A DNA stretch of 64,000 nt, from positions 1,364,001 to 1,428,000 of the forward strand of contig NZ_JPOE01000005.1 in NCBI RefSeq assembly GCF_000733775.1, read 5' to 3'. The stretch comes from Thiomonas sp. FB-Cd (GTDB taxonomy: Bacteria > Pseudomonadota > Gammaproteobacteria > Burkholderiales > Burkholderiaceae_C). Position numbers and translations under genes: made by a program. Below, piece by piece: positions 1-9,364 of the stretch. Position 1 is the stretch's first letter; the number at the start of each line of letters is the position of its first letter. Below the pieces are notes generated by a model that saw only the letters and a program-made list of their open reading frames with translations, made no database searches and was not told the DNA's origin.

Positions 1-1
1 A

Positions 2-73
2 AAGGTCTGCAAAGTCCTGCGCGGCAACCCGCTGGAATGTTTGACCTGGATGGGCGACGGGTCCGGTCCCTGA
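2..73 (+). CDS. C-terminal end of an unidentified protein (partial)
   Basis: An open frame runs in from the left edge and ends at a TGA at 71-73, giving 23 residues that end in WMGDGSGP. Nearly all of its codons end in G or C, like the confirmed genes nearby, which supports real coding. It is too short for me to name. In many betaproteobacteria uvrA is the neighbour of the following MFS-ssb pair, but this tail does not look like UvrA and no divergent uvrA start is visible here. Confidence 0.3.
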   Translation, partial: KVCKVLRGNPLECLTWMGDGSGP

Positions 74-286
74 GTGCGGGGAAAGAACGCGCGGATGCCA
101 CGGGTATCCTTCGGGGCGTGTGCATGGGTTTGGTGATGCTGTATATCTGACCAATATTGAGGGGTGGGAGAGGCCCGGGCCGCACCGTGAAGTGCGTGGT
201 GCAGCCGTGCCGCCAGCGGCTGGAAATCACCAAAGCTCCTGCGCGCATAGGGCCAGCGGCGCACGGCGCCGGGCCAAGGGCAGGAT

Positions 287-334
287 AATGTCACGGCCAA
301 GCCTTTGCGTAATGTCAAGGCCAAGGCTCTGCGG
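287..334. repeat. 24-bp imperfect tandem direct repeat, two copies
   Basis: Two adjacent 24-base units, 287-310 and 311-334, both begin AATGTCA and match at 20 of 24 positions. They lie in the roughly 440-base stretch between the left-edge fragment and the MFS gene, where I see no other gene. Function is unknown; two copies are too few for a CRISPR, and they could be a duplicated regulatory site or a chance slippage product. Confidence 0.45.
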
Positions 335-512
335 TCGGGAAAGATTCAGCGAGAATTCGCGTTGGCCCTTGGCACCGAAGCAACGGGCACGGGTCACACA
401 GTCGTCTTGCGCGGGCCGGCTTGAACTTCGATCACGACGCGGCGCCGACCAGCGAGAGGTAGCCCTGCCCCGCGGCTTCTGCAGGATTGTTCGCATTTTT
501 CATCTTCATCCC

Positions 513-1784
513 ATGTCCGATACCACGAGCAGCAACGCAGCCCCACCAGAAGCGTCTTCCGGCATGACAGCACTGGAACGCCGCGCCAGCATGACTCTGG
601 CATCCATCTATGGCCTGCGCATGCTCGGGCTGTTCCTGATCTTGCCCGTCTTTGCCGTGTACGCCGAGCACCTGCCTCTTGGGCACAACAAGACACTGGT
701 GGGCTTGGCGCTGGGCATTTACGGATTGGGCCAGGCGTTGCTGCAGATCCCCCTCGGCGCGGCCAGCGACCACTATGGGCGCAAGCCTGTCATGATCTTC
801 GGCCTGACCCTGTTTGCGCTGGGCTCCTTTCTGGCGGGGTCCAGCGATAACCTTTACCTCATCATCGCGGGCCGGGCGGTCCAGGGCACCGGGGCGATCT
901 CCGCGGCGATCTCCGCCATGATTGCCGATGCTACGCGCGAGGAGCACCGCACCAAGGCAATGGCCATGGTGGGCATGACCATTGGGCTGAGCTTCATCAT
1001 TTCCCTCGTGGCCGGCCCCGCGCTTTACAACCTCATCAGCGTTCCTGGCATGTTCATCCTCACCGGCGTGATGGCGCTCGCAGCAATCGCAGTGATCATC
1101 TGGGTGGTGCCCAATGTGCCCATGGTCACGCATTCGGAGGAACTCCAGGGCCACTGGGCGCGTGCGGTGTTCACGAGGCCACTCATCAAGCTGGATTTTT
1201 CGATCTTTGTTGTCAATTTTCTCCAAATCAGCATGTTCGTGGTCGTGCCGCTGGCGCTGGTGAAATACGCCGGCATTCCGCTTTTGCACCACTGGATGGT
1301 TTACTTGCCGGTGGCGGTGCTGTCTTTCGCGCTGGCCATACCCGGCATCATCTGGGCCGAAAAACACGGCCATATGAAGGCGGTGTTCGTCGGTGCCGTG
1401 GCGCTGCTCGTGCTGACCATGCTTGGCTTCGCTGCTGGGTACACCAGCGCGTTGGGCTTGATCGCGGCGTTATTTTTCTTCTTCGTCGGATTCAATGTGA
1501 TGGAGGCCCTCCTGCCATCGCTTGTGTCGCGCACGGCGCCGCCCAGCCGCAAGGGTCTGGCCCTGGGAATCTACAACACCGGCCAATCGCTCGGCCTGTT
1601 TGCGGGTGGTGCGGTCGGCGGATTGCTGGCCCAGCACTTCACCAAGGAGGCGGTGTTTCTGGCAGCGGCCACGTTGGCTGGGCTGTGGCTTCTGGTGGCG
1701 CTCACCATCAAGCCGCCGGCGAAGCGGCGCCAGGCGCAGGCGCACACAGCTCAAACGCGGCAGCGCCACGCCCGCGCGGGTTGA
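513..1784 (+). CDS. MFS transporter, putative drug or metabolite exporter
   Basis: This 423-residue inner-membrane protein belongs to the major facilitator superfamily. It has about twelve hydrophobic segments, the MFS signature DHYGRKP after the second segment, and the motif-rich first half typical of DHA1-type proton-driven exporters. The frame stays open upstream to 120, but residues before MSDTTSS are low-complexity and unlike any MFS N-terminus, so I start at 513. The substrate cannot be read from sequence. The gene lies just upstream of ssb on the same strand, an arrangement often seen in betaproteobacteria, where the pair follows uvrA; the MFS has no known link to single-strand DNA binding. 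Confidence 0.88.
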   Translation: MSDTTSSNAAPPEASSGMTALERRASMTLASIYGLRMLGLFLILPVFAVYAEHLPLGHNKTLVGLALGIYGLGQALLQIPLGAASDHYGRKPVMIFGLTLFALGSFLAGSSDNLYLIIAGRAVQGTGAISAAISAMIADATREEHRTKAMAMVGMTIGLSFIISLVAGPALYNLISVPGMFILTGVMALAAIAVIIWVVPNVPMVTHSEELQGHWARAVFTRPLIKLDFSIFVVNFLQISMFVVVPLALVKYAGIPLLHHWMVYLPVAVLSFALAIPGIIWAEKHGHMKAVFVGAVALLVLTMLGFAAGYTSALGLIAALFFFFVGFNVMEALLPSLVSRTAPPSRKGLALGIYNTGQSLGLFAGGAVGGLLAQHFTKEAVFLAAATLAGLWLLVALTIKPPAKRRQAQAHTAQTRQRHARAG

Positions 1785-1923
1785 GTTCTTTCGCAGTTGC
1801 GGGTGGCGCCACCGAATTGGCGCGCTATCCTTGCTTTTGTTGTGGCTGCGTGCTTACACCGCGCGGCTAATACGCTCTGTTGCTCGGGCTTTCATCAATT
1901 TTGATCTGCTTGCAGGAATCTCC

Positions 1924-2403
1924 ATGGCCTCCGTAAATAAAGTCATCCTTATCGGCAATCTCGGGCGTGACCCTGAGGTGCGTTACGCCCCCTCAGGGGC
2001 GGCCGTGTGCAACGTCTCCATTGCCACGACCCGTCAGTGGAAAGACAAAGCGGGCGAGAAGAAGGAAGAAACAGAGTGGCATCGCGTCGTCTTCTACGAC
2101 CGTCTGGCCGAGATCGCAGGGGAGTACCTGAAGAAGGGCCGCCCGGTGTACGTGGAAGGACGACTCAAGTATGGCAAGTACACCGATAAGGACGGCGTCG
2201 AACGCTATACCACTGACATCGTCGCCACAGAGATGCAATTGCTGGGCGGTCGCGAAGGCGGTGGCGGTGGCGGTGACGAGGAGAGCTACACCCGCAGCCG
2301 TGAGGGCGCACCCACACGCGCCCCATCTGCGGCCCGACCCGCATCCCCCGCACCCAAGGCCGCCGGAAATTTCGACGACATGGATGACGACATCCCCTTT
2401 TAG
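1924..2403 (+). CDS. ssb: Single-stranded DNA-binding protein
   Basis: SSB coats single-stranded DNA during replication, recombination and repair and recruits partner proteins through its C-terminal tail. The 159-residue protein has the OB-fold start [20 protein letters not shown], the core [14 protein letters not shown] and [14 protein letters not shown] flexible Gly/Ala/Pro-rich linker follows (about 112-148), then the acidic tip DDDIPF that binds partner proteins. Length and tail match the Escherichia coli-type family. The frame is open upstream, but only the ATG at 1924 gives a normal SSB N-terminus. A strong hairpin terminator follows at 2466-2491. Confidence 0.98.
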   Translation: MASVNKVILIGNLGRDPEVRYAPSGAAVCNVSIATTRQWKDKAGEKKEETEWHRVVFYDRLAEIAGEYLKKGRPVYVEGRLKYGKYTDKDGVERYTTDIVATEMQLLGGREGGGGGGDEESYTRSREGAPTRAPSAARPASPAPKAAGNFDDMDDDIPF

Positions 2404-2465
2404 CGAGCACTGATTTTCAAGTGTTGAGCAAGACCCACGGAAGCACCGATCGGTGCGCGTAAATG

Positions 2466-2491
2466 AAAACCCTGCCTCATGGCAGGGTTTT
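2466..2491 (+). terminator. Rho-independent terminator after ssb
   Basis: A perfect 11-bp stem (AAAACCCTGCC, loop TCAT, GGCAGGGTTTT) runs straight into a T-rich tract. It sits 63 bases past the ssb stop. The arms begin in A and end in T, so it could also stop transcription arriving from the opposite side, where the minus-strand tad operon ends at 2694. Between 2492 and 2693 I see no gene. Confidence 0.9.
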
Positions 2492-2693
2492 GTGTTGTTT
2501 GGGGCTGCGTTTCATCGCTTCGCGGCGGAAGGACAGCCTCGCGCAGTGAGGGACAACCTTCGACGCAGGGGCCGGAGATACAGCCCATGGCGAACGTGCC
2601 TTGGCAGGACCTCCTCGGCTGCGGGCCAACCGGGCCCGCGGAACACGGCGCAGCCTCGGCCCCCTTCCGGGCATGGGCCCCCGAGTGGAGGCA

Positions 2694-3836
2694 CTACTCG
2701 AGCATCACGTGCGCGGCCTTCTGCAGCGACAGCTGCTGGTGATCGCCCCGCGTTGGCCTGGATAACCGCGCAAACGCGATGATTGCGTCGTGACCAAGGA
2801 CGACGCGCACATTGGTGCCCTGCGCCAATTTCGGATCCTCGACGAGTTGGACGATTTCTGGCAGATCGTGATTGACGGCGCGCGCCGCCTCGAGCATGCC
2901 GGGCCGGTAGCGAATCTCGGTAACCGGTTGCGTGTACGGCTTGAGATTGGTCAATCGGGCCATGGGCGCATTCGCATGTTTGTGCAAGTAGCGCGCAACA
3001 CGGTACGCCATGCCCGTCACGCCATTGCCGTTGCTGACCTCCAGCCCCACAATCGGCTGGGACGCCGCAACCGGGACGGTGTGTGTGGGCTCGGGCATCG
3101 CAGCAAGCGCTTGACCTGCCGCGTGCTTCCAGCGCAACTCGAAAATGTTCGGGGACACCTTGATCAGGGCCATCGAGTCCTGTGCAGCGCCCGCTTGCAG
3201 AACCGAAATGCGTGCAGCTGGTGGTGTGGCGAGTGCCATTTGTCCCGCTGCGACCGGAGCCTTCGCTGCGGTCACCGCGGGCGGGGCTCCGGTCGCTGCC
3301 ACGGGGCTCGGTCCCGGCCCTTCGCCATGCGGTGACGCGGCCCCCGCATCAGACGTCGGGGGAGCAGCAGAGGGCGTGCCATTCGGTGGCGCCGAAGCCG
3401 CAGCCAGCCGGGCTTTTACCGTCCGCAGGTTGACTTGCGCGCGCGCATCCCGGGGGTCGAGTTCTCGGGCAAACTCAAAATTCTGGCGCGCCATCGCCAG
3501 ATCCCCCCGCAGCAGTTCGACGTACCCGAGGTTGTTGTAGAGATAGGCCGAGCGGGGTGAAACGACGAGCGCTTGCCGGATCAGCCTTTCCGCCGCGCCG
3601 TAATGGCCCTGTCGCGCCTGCATGACCGCTAGCGCATTGCAAATCTCGACATGCCGGCGCAACTGCCGGACATAGTCCGCGTTGCCGGGGTCCGAAGACG
3701 TCGCAATCGTGCCCTCGGCCTGCCTTGCGGTGACTTCCGGCGTTCCGAGTTGGCTGGTTTGGGGGTGCATGGCCGCACAGCCTCCGAGCAAACCACCGGC
3801 GGCGATGCCGAAAATCCATGGACGAATGGTCAACAT
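2694..3836 (-). CDS. tadD: TadD-like TPR lipoprotein with C-terminal LytR_C-type domain
   Basis: TadD-type proteins are outer-membrane-associated TPR lipoproteins needed for assembly of the Tad secretin and Flp pili. This 380-residue protein has a lipoprotein signal with lipobox LGGC near residue 20 and TPR repeats at about 55-145 (LYNNLGYVELLRGDLAMAR is one helix pair). A Pro/Ala-rich linker follows, then a C-terminal region starting LEVSNGNGVTGMA that resembles the LytR C-terminal domain. I start at 3836 because AAAGGA lies seven bases upstream; an ATG at 3860 is possible. It is the last gene of the tad cluster, 13 bases after tadC. The TPR plus LytR_C architecture is an addition to the minimal TadD. 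Confidence 0.85.
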   Translation of the reverse strand: MLTIRPWIFGIAAGGLLGGCAAMHPQTSQLGTPEVTARQAEGTIATSSDPGNADYVRQLRRHVEICNALAVMQARQGHYGAAERLIRQALVVSPRSAYLYNNLGYVELLRGDLAMARQNFEFARELDPRDARAQVNLRTVKARLAAASAPPNGTPSAAPPTSDAGAASPHGEGPGPSPVAATGAPPAVTAAKAPVAAGQMALATPPAARISVLQAGAAQDSMALIKVSPNIFELRWKHAAGQALAAMPEPTHTVPVAASQPIVGLEVSNGNGVTGMAYRVARYLHKHANAPMARLTNLKPYTQPVTEIRYRPGMLEAARAVNHDLPEIVQLVEDPKLAQGTNVRVVLGHDAIIAFARLSRPTRGDHQQLSLQKAAHVMLE

Positions 3837-3849
3837 GGCGGTGTCCTTT

Positions 3850-4791
3850 TCACTGACCATGCAGGATCGGCAGCAGAATCCGGTCGATCTGGATCACCGC
3901 CGGGCCGAGGAGCACCAACAGCATGGAGGGGAAGATAAAAAAGACCAGGGGAAACAGCAGCTTGAGCGGGATCTTGGCTGCGGTCTCTTCCGCAGCGAGT
4001 TGGCGCTTGGTTCGCAGCTCTTCCGAGAGCACGCGAAGGGAGTCGCCAATGCTGGTGCCAAACCGGTCCGCCTGGATCAGCATGGTTGCGAAGGTATCGA
4101 GCGAATCGACACCGGTGCGCAAGGCCAGATTGCGCAGCGCCGACTCCCGGCTGCCCCCGGCCTGAATCTCCAGGTTGACCAGATGCAGCTCCTGCGCGAG
4201 CGGTACACATTTGTGCTTTATCTCATCTGCCACTTTGGCCAGTGCCGCGTCCAGACCCAGTCCCGCCTCCACACAAACCAGCATCAGATCGGTGGCATCG
4301 GGGAAGTTCTCGAAAATCGTGCGCTGGCGGTGCAACACCATCCGGTGCAGCACGTAGTTGGGCAGGTAGTAGCCAAGCGTGGCCACGCAAAGCAGAATGA
4401 ACAGCAGGGCTGGGGGCGAGAAAGTGCGCCCGCTGATTTCCAGGTACACGTACGCAAGCGCTGGCAAGGCCAGGGCCAGAATCGTCTTGGCACCAAAGTA
4501 AAGGGCGATCGGCCCGTCGCCGCGCACACCTGCATGCAGGAAGCGCCGGCGTAACGGGGAGGTCTCCCACCCGCCCTTGGGCAAGGAGAGCTTGGCGAAG
4601 GGGCCCGTCAGCTTGGCGATGGTCACCATCCATTCGTCACCGGTCGGGGCCGTGCCGTAGGGGCTGGCACCCGTGACTTCGGCGATCCGTTTTTGCGTGC
4701 GGGTCGGCGAGAACTGCAGGAAAACCGCATAGGTCAGCGCGGCGACCGCACCAAAAATCAGCACGGCGTAAAGCAGGGTGACGTCAGACAT
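3850..4791 (-). CDS. tadC: Tad pilus inner-membrane platform protein TadC
   Basis: TadC is a GspF-like integral membrane protein that, with TadB, forms the platform on which the TadA ATPase drives Flp pilus assembly. The 313-residue protein has an N-terminal membrane segment, paired segments at about 100-150, the T2SSF cytoplasmic domain (about 155-280, with FENFPDATDLMLVCVEAGLGLD) and a final hydrophobic segment at about 280-305. Length and layout fit the family. A clear AGGAGG precedes the ATG. It lies 18 bases after tadB and 13 before tadD, so all three probably share one transcript. Confidence 0.95.
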   Translation of the reverse strand: MSDVTLLYAVLIFGAVAALTYAVFLQFSPTRTQKRIAEVTGASPYGTAPTGDEWMVTIAKLTGPFAKLSLPKGGWETSPLRRRFLHAGVRGDGPIALYFGAKTILALALPALAYVYLEISGRTFSPPALLFILLCVATLGYYLPNYVLHRMVLHRQRTIFENFPDATDLMLVCVEAGLGLDAALAKVADEIKHKCVPLAQELHLVNLEIQAGGSRESALRNLALRTGVDSLDTFATMLIQADRFGTSIGDSLRVLSEELRTKRQLAAEETAAKIPLKLLFPLVFFIFPSMLLVLLGPAVIQIDRILLPILHGQ

Positions 4792-4809
4792 GGAAGCCTC
4801 CTGAGGCGC

Positions 4810-5808
4810 TCAGACATGAATCCGGATGATCTTGCGCATCCACAAGATGCCGAGAAACATCAAGACCAGGGCCGTGCCGATCAGTTTGTGGCCGATCGGA
4901 TCGGTCCACAGCACGGCCATGAATTTCGGGTTGATCAGGTACAGAACCCCACCAAGGAAAAAGGGCAGCAGGCTGAGGATCCACCCGGATAGCCGGCCCT
5001 CGGCCGAGAGCACACGGATCTTGCCCAGCAGCTTCAGTCGTGCGCGGATCAGGGTGCTGAGATTGCCCAGCACCTCGGTCAGGTTGCCGCCGGTTTCGCG
5101 CTGGATGAGTACCGCGACGACGAAGTAGCGCAGATCGGTGCTGGGGATGCGCGTACCAAGATTGAGCAGTGCCTGCTGGACCGAGACACCAAAATTCACC
5201 TCGTCGTGGGTGATGCGCAGTTCGGTGCCAATCGGATCGGCCATCTCCTCGCCCGCCATCTTCAAGCCGCTGGGGAAAGCATGGCCTGCGCGCAAGGCAC
5301 GACCGATGAGGTCCAGCGCGTCGGGCAGTTGCTCCTCGAACTTGTGCAACCGCTGCAGCCGCTTGCGCACGACGTATGCCCAGGGCATGCAGCCGGCCCC
5401 CAGTCCTCCCAGCAGCGCAAGCTCCAGCGGTACGGCTGGAACCAGGGCGATGAGCAACGCGGCACCCAGGCCGCACAAGAACGACATCAGTGCGAAACCA
5501 CCCACGGACCAGCCAAGGCCCGACTGCACCAGAAATCGATCGAAGCGCTGGATTCGCGGCACGCGCAGCAACCACTGGTCCATCATGGGGATGCGGCTGA
5601 GCATGCGCTGGCGAAGCAGCGAGGCCTCGGCGACGTAACCCCCAGCTGACAGAGCCTGCAACCGGCGGCTGATGCGCTTGGCTTCCGGGCCGCGGTAGGC
5701 GCTCCACAGCAGGTAAAGGCCTTCAATCAGCAGCACCATGGCGATGAAGGCCACCACGGCGAAGGTGTAGAAGACGTTTGCCTCAAGACCGTTCACCAAG
5801 CGCATCAT
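4810..5808 (-). CDS. tadB: Tad pilus inner-membrane platform protein TadB
   Basis: TadB is the partner of TadC in the inner-membrane platform of the Flp pilus machine. This 332-residue protein shows an N-terminal membrane helix (about 10-34), a pair of helices at about 95-145, the T2SSF domain (EEQLPDALDLIGRALRAGH near 160-180, then the conserved FGVSVQQALLNL stretch) and a C-terminal pair of helices at about 265-325. GAGGAG lies before the ATG at 5808; a second ATG follows immediately at 5805. It sits 17 bases downstream of the TadA ATPase gene. Confidence 0.95.
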   Translation of the reverse strand: MMRLVNGLEANVFYTFAVVAFIAMVLLIEGLYLLWSAYRGPEAKRISRRLQALSAGGYVAEASLLRQRMLSRIPMMDQWLLRVPRIQRFDRFLVQSGLGWSVGGFALMSFLCGLGAALLIALVPAVPLELALLGGLGAGCMPWAYVVRKRLQRLHKFEEQLPDALDLIGRALRAGHAFPSGLKMAGEEMADPIGTELRITHDEVNFGVSVQQALLNLGTRIPSTDLRYFVVAVLIQRETGGNLTEVLGNLSTLIRARLKLLGKIRVLSAEGRLSGWILSLLPFFLGGVLYLINPKFMAVLWTDPIGHKLIGTALVLMFLGILWMRKIIRIHV

Positions 5809-5825
5809 GGCGGGCTCCTCAGGAT

Positions 5826-7181
5826 TCAGGCGTAGATCCGCGACGCGTCGAATACCGCGTCGTCGAGCATCACCCCATGATTGCGCAGGCGATCGATGAA
5901 TTTGGGGCGGATTCCGGTTGCGGCAAATTGCCCCTGCACGCTGCCGTCCGGGCCCACACCGCTTTGGCGGAACGACCAGATTTCCTGCATGGTGATGGTG
6001 TCGCCTTCCATGCCGGTGATTTCCTGCATGCTCACGAGTTTGCGCTTGCCGTCGGTCAGCCGTGCAATTTGCAGGATCACCGTGATGGCCGAGCTGATCT
6101 GCTGACGCGCAGCCTTGGGCGGAAGGTTGAAGCCCGCCATGCTCACCATGTTTTCCAGTCGCGACAGCGAATCGCGCGGGGTGTTGGCGTGAATGGTGGC
6201 CATTGAGCCCTCGTGCCCGGTGTTCATCGCCTGCAGCATGTCCATGGCTTCGGCACCGCGCACCTCCCCCAGGATGATGCGGTCCGGACGCATGCGCAGG
6301 GCGTTGCGCACCAAGGCACGTTGCGTGACCTCGCCCCGGCCTTCGATGTTGGGGGGCCGCGTTTCCAGACGGACCACGTGGGGCTGCTGCAGCTGCAACT
6401 CAGCTGCATCTTCGATGGTCACAATGCGCTCGGTAACCGGGATGAACCCTGAGATGATGTTGAGCAGGGTTGTCTTGCCGCCGCCAGTGCCACCGGAAAT
6501 GAGGATATTCACCTTGGCCCGGGCCAGACCTTCAAGGATGCGTGCCATCTCCGGTGTGAGGGTCTTGTTCGTCACCACGTCGGCCATGGTGAGCGGCACC
6601 ACCGAGAAACGGCGGATCGACAGCAGCGGCCCGTCCACTGAAACGGGCGGAATCACCGCGTTCACGCGCGATCCGTCGGGTAAGCGGGCGTCAACCATGG
6701 GGCTGGACTCGTCGATGCGGCGTCCCACCCGCGAGACGATCTTGTCGATGATGCGCATCAGGTGCGCCTCGTCAGAGAATCGCACGTCGGTGAGCTGGAG
6801 CTGGCCGCGTCGCTCGACGAACACCCGTGCATGGGTGTTCACCAGAATGTCGGAAATCGTCGGATCGGCCAGCAGCGGCTCCAGGGGCCCAAGCCCCAGC
6901 ATCTCATGCTGGATGTCGCGCACCAGGCTGCGGCGCTCGACGTCGTTGATCACCAGGGGCTCCTCGGCAAGAAGCCGTTCCACGAGGATGCCGATCTCGT
7001 TGGACAACTGCTCGGGCGCCATGCTTTCCATGGCCGCCAGATCCAGGCGCTCGAGCAGGCGCTGGTGGATGCGGGTCTTCACCTCCTGGTGTTCGGCGGC
7101 GGCCGCCGGCTCCCGCCGGTGAATCACCTGCACGGTGGCGGAATCCTGGCTGATGCTCTCGAGACGGTCTCGCAGCGACAT
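5826..7181 (-). CDS. tadA: Tad pilus assembly ATPase TadA/CpaF
   Basis: This is the secretion ATPase that powers Flp pilus extension, a hexameric GspE/VirB11-family enzyme on the cytoplasmic face of the inner membrane. The 451-residue protein has an N-terminal domain (about 1-130), the family motif DGSRVNAVIPP, and Walker A SGGTGGGKTT near residues 229-239. An Asp box follows (TIEDAAELQLQ), then Walker B region RIILGEVRGAEAMDMLQAMN and the His box GSMATIHAN. All key residues are intact. Length is typical for CpaF. It is preceded by the TadZ gene (18-base gap) and followed by tadB. Confidence 0.97.
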   Translation of the reverse strand: MSLRDRLESISQDSATVQVIHRREPAAAAEHQEVKTRIHQRLLERLDLAAMESMAPEQLSNEIGILVERLLAEEPLVINDVERRSLVRDIQHEMLGLGPLEPLLADPTISDILVNTHARVFVERRGQLQLTDVRFSDEAHLMRIIDKIVSRVGRRIDESSPMVDARLPDGSRVNAVIPPVSVDGPLLSIRRFSVVPLTMADVVTNKTLTPEMARILEGLARAKVNILISGGTGGGKTTLLNIISGFIPVTERIVTIEDAAELQLQQPHVVRLETRPPNIEGRGEVTQRALVRNALRMRPDRIILGEVRGAEAMDMLQAMNTGHEGSMATIHANTPRDSLSRLENMVSMAGFNLPPKAARQQISSAITVILQIARLTDGKRKLVSMQEITGMEGDTITMQEIWSFRQSGVGPDGSVQGQFAATGIRPKFIDRLRNHGVMLDDAVFDASRIYA

Positions 7182-7199
7182 GATGATTCTCCCGATGGT

Positions 7200-8375
7200 T
7201 CAGGCCTTTTGCTCGCGGCGCTTCAGCCGGCTGAACCAGCTGCCCTGCGGGTCGGCGGGAAGCAGGCCCTGCACAAATTCCTGCAGGGCCTTGGTTACGG
7301 GGTTGTTGCGCGCCACGTCCAGCATGGGCTGCCCGTGGTTGACCGAAGCCGCCACGGCCGCGTAGCTGTTGGGAATCAGAAACGGTCGATCGCAGCCCAG
7401 AACGCGTTCAACGTCGTCCAGCGTGATCTCGCTTCCGCGCTCGTAGCGGTTGACAATCATGTGAATCTTCTCCTTGGCGTAACCCAGGGAGCGGAATACG
7501 GTGAGCAAACGGTGCGCGTCGCGCAGGAACGGCAGCGTCATCTGCATGACGGGGAACACGCGACGGGCTCGATCCAGCGCCTTGATCGTCACCGCGTCGA
7601 GCGAACGCCCGATGTCGATCATGACAAAGTCATATTGCGCCACGGCCAGGTTCAGCAGCGCATCGACGTGTTCGGGGCGGACCTCCATGGCCTGACCAGG
7701 GTCTTCCGGGGCCGCCAGCACGCCGAACTGCGGGTTCACCTGCACGAGGCTGGCCGCGAGGAAGGACGCGTCCAGGCGGTGGATGTTGCGCGCCACGTCC
7801 GCCAACGTGGTCTTCGGACTGTGATCATGCACAAACAGCACGGCGTCGCCGAACTGCAAGTTGAGATCGATCAGGATGACCTTGCGGCCCTCGGAGGCCA
7901 GTTGGTGGGCCGCGTTGGCGGCGATGAACGTGGAGCCGCTGCCGCCCTTGCAGGGAATGAAGGCTAGGATTTCGCCCGAGCGCCGCCCGGGCAGCGCGCT
8001 ACCGAGCTTCTGATCGGCGCGCCCGATGGCAGCCAGCAGGCTTTCGGCGTCCACGGGCGAGGCCAGAACCTCGCGCACCCCTGCGCGCATGGCGCGCAGC
8101 AGAAACTCGGGCGTGTGGTTGGCGCACAGCATGATGGCCATGAGCTGGGGCCGCAGCATCGTCACCGCCTCCAGTTCCGCGAGCTCGCCGGGGTCGCGGC
8201 ACATGCAGTCGAGGATGACCAGATCGGGCTGCGCCTGATTGACGACACCACGCAGCTTGCTCATCCCGCCTTCGGCGAGGTGCAGCATCTGGGGCTGCTG
8301 TCCGGCGTCGCGTAGCAGCTGCCCGATGAGTTCAAGGCTGCTGGGGCTGGGCGAGATGACAGCGATGTTCAACAT
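7200..8375 (-). CDS. tadZ: Tad pilus localisation ATPase TadZ/CpaE
   Basis: TadZ/CpaE is a ParA/MinD-superfamily protein that places the Tad machine, usually at a cell pole. The 391-residue protein has an N-terminal atypical receiver-like domain (about 1-125, LNIAVISPSPSSLELIGQLL) and a C-terminal MinD-like ATPase. The ATPase shows the deviant Walker A CKGGSGSTFIAANAA near 145-160, IDLNLQFGDA and VMIDIGRSLD. The Gly/Ser-rich Walker loop has Lys at the early signature position, as in the ParA group. It lies between the pseudopilin genes and tadA on the same strand. Confidence 0.92.
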   Translation of the reverse strand: MLNIAVISPSPSSLELIGQLLRDAGQQPQMLHLAEGGMSKLRGVVNQAQPDLVILDCMCRDPGELAELEAVTMLRPQLMAIMLCANHTPEFLLRAMRAGVREVLASPVDAESLLAAIGRADQKLGSALPGRRSGEILAFIPCKGGSGSTFIAANAAHQLASEGRKVILIDLNLQFGDAVLFVHDHSPKTTLADVARNIHRLDASFLAASLVQVNPQFGVLAAPEDPGQAMEVRPEHVDALLNLAVAQYDFVMIDIGRSLDAVTIKALDRARRVFPVMQMTLPFLRDAHRLLTVFRSLGYAKEKIHMIVNRYERGSEITLDDVERVLGCDRPFLIPNSYAAVAASVNHGQPMLDVARNNPVTKALQEFVQGLLPADPQGSWFSRLKRREQKA

Positions 8376-8393
8376 GGCGCGATGTCCGAATGC

Positions 8394-8867
8394 TCAGAAG
8401 CAAACCGGGTTTTCTTGCCCGGCACTGTTGATACTCTGCATGCTCTCGCGTGGCAGCGTGGTCGAGAAGGCCGGCACCGAAGGCATGAGAAAGCCCATGA
8501 AGGGACTGATGAAGGGGATCTGATAGCCGCTGATGGACACCGTCACGCTCGTGCAGCTGCTGGATGTGCAACCGGACGGGTTATAGACGACCGACAACTG
8601 GGCGCTCGTCAGGTTCTGATTGAGCAGCACGTTGCGCATGCCGGCAAGAATGCTGGGGTCGCCAACATCGCAGACCACCGCCATGCGCGCACCGAGCCGC
8701 GTGGCCTCGGCCGCAGCATTCCACTGGAACAGGATCCGGCCAAAGTCGATGATCGCCAGCAGCACCGTGAAGAACAGCACAGCGACGAGTGCGAACTCGA
8801 CAATCGCGGAACCCGTCTGCCGCGCTGATATGGGCGGATGATCTCGAGTGGCGGGGCCGGTGCGCAT
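8394..8867 (-). CDS. TadE/TadF-like pseudopilin
   Basis: TadE and TadF are small bitopic pseudopilins processed by the prepilin peptidase. The 157-residue product has a short basic leader ending QTG, then SAIVEFALVAVLFF, i.e. a Gly cleavage site followed by the Glu-containing hydrophobic helix typical of the TadE family. The remaining ~110 residues would face the periplasm and contain paired cysteines (CTSSSC). The frame is open far upstream into the next gene, but the ATG at 8867, nine bases before the upstream gene's stop, gives the proper leader. It precedes tadZ by 18 bases. Confidence 0.85.
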   Translation of the reverse strand: MRTGPATRDHPPISARQTGSAIVEFALVAVLFFTVLLAIIDFGRILFQWNAAAEATRLGARMAVVCDVGDPSILAGMRNVLLNQNLTSAQLSVVYNPSGCTSSSCTSVTVSISGYQIPFISPFMGFLMPSVPAFSTTLPRESMQSINSAGQENPVCF

Positions 8868-8875
8868 GGCAAGAC

Positions 8876-9364
8876 TCACGACTGGCGCATCACGGTGCTG
8901 ATGGTGCCGAAGGTGAACGACGGCAGGCCGAAGTTCAGTCCGAAGGCCGTAAAACCGACGCCGGACTGGAAGATGTATCCCTGGATCTTCACGGCGACGA
9001 GATTGATGCCTCCAGTCAGTGTGTAGGGCGGATCGCCTGGGCATTGCGAGGCGTCGACGCTGTCGCAGATCTCTACCATTGCCGGCGCCAGACCCGGAGC
9101 GAGTGCCGGCCCGGAGCAGCCCGTGTTGCCATATACGGCCAAGCACAGCGCAATCGCCTTGGCGGCTGGGTCGCCCGGGGCCTGGGTCGAGAGGTATCGG
9201 CACGCGTCGCGCGTGGTCTTGGCCAGGGTGTCATATTGGAATAGCGCACGGCTGAACTCGGTAATGCCAAACAGGACCAGCAGCAGCAGGGGCAGCAGCA
9301 GTGCGAACTCCAACATTGCCACGCCGCGCTGCATACGGGAGAGAGGATGGCGCATCATGGTCAT
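8876..9364 (-). CDS. tadE: TadE-like pseudopilin
   Basis: A second TadE-family protein of 162 residues. A short leader ends QRG and is followed by VAMLEFALLLPLLLLVLFGI, the prepilin-peptidase site plus the Glu-5 hydrophobic helix. The periplasmic part carries several cysteines (CRYLS, CLAVYGNTGC, CDS), so disulfides are likely. The start at 9364 overlaps the TGA of the upstream TadG-like gene as ATGA, which suggests translational coupling; two further ATGs lie at 9358 and 9355. Together with the following gene it fills the TadE and TadF slots of the locus. Confidence 0.87.
   Translation of the reverse strand: MTMMRHPLSRMQRGVAMLEFALLLPLLLLVLFGITEFSRALFQYDTLAKTTRDACRYLSTQAPGDPAAKAIALCLAVYGNTGCSGPALAPGLAPAMVEICDSVDASQCPGDPPYTLTGGINLVAVKIQGYIFQSGVGFTAFGLNFGLPSFTFGTISTVMRQS

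Noticed and set aside
287..334. CRISPR array
   Set aside because: Only two adjacent imperfect units, no spacers and no cas genes in the window.
120..512. Longer N-terminus for the first MFS gene
   Set aside because: The 131 extra residues are Arg/Ser-rich and include the tandem repeat; MFS proteins start shortly before the first helix, which fits 513.
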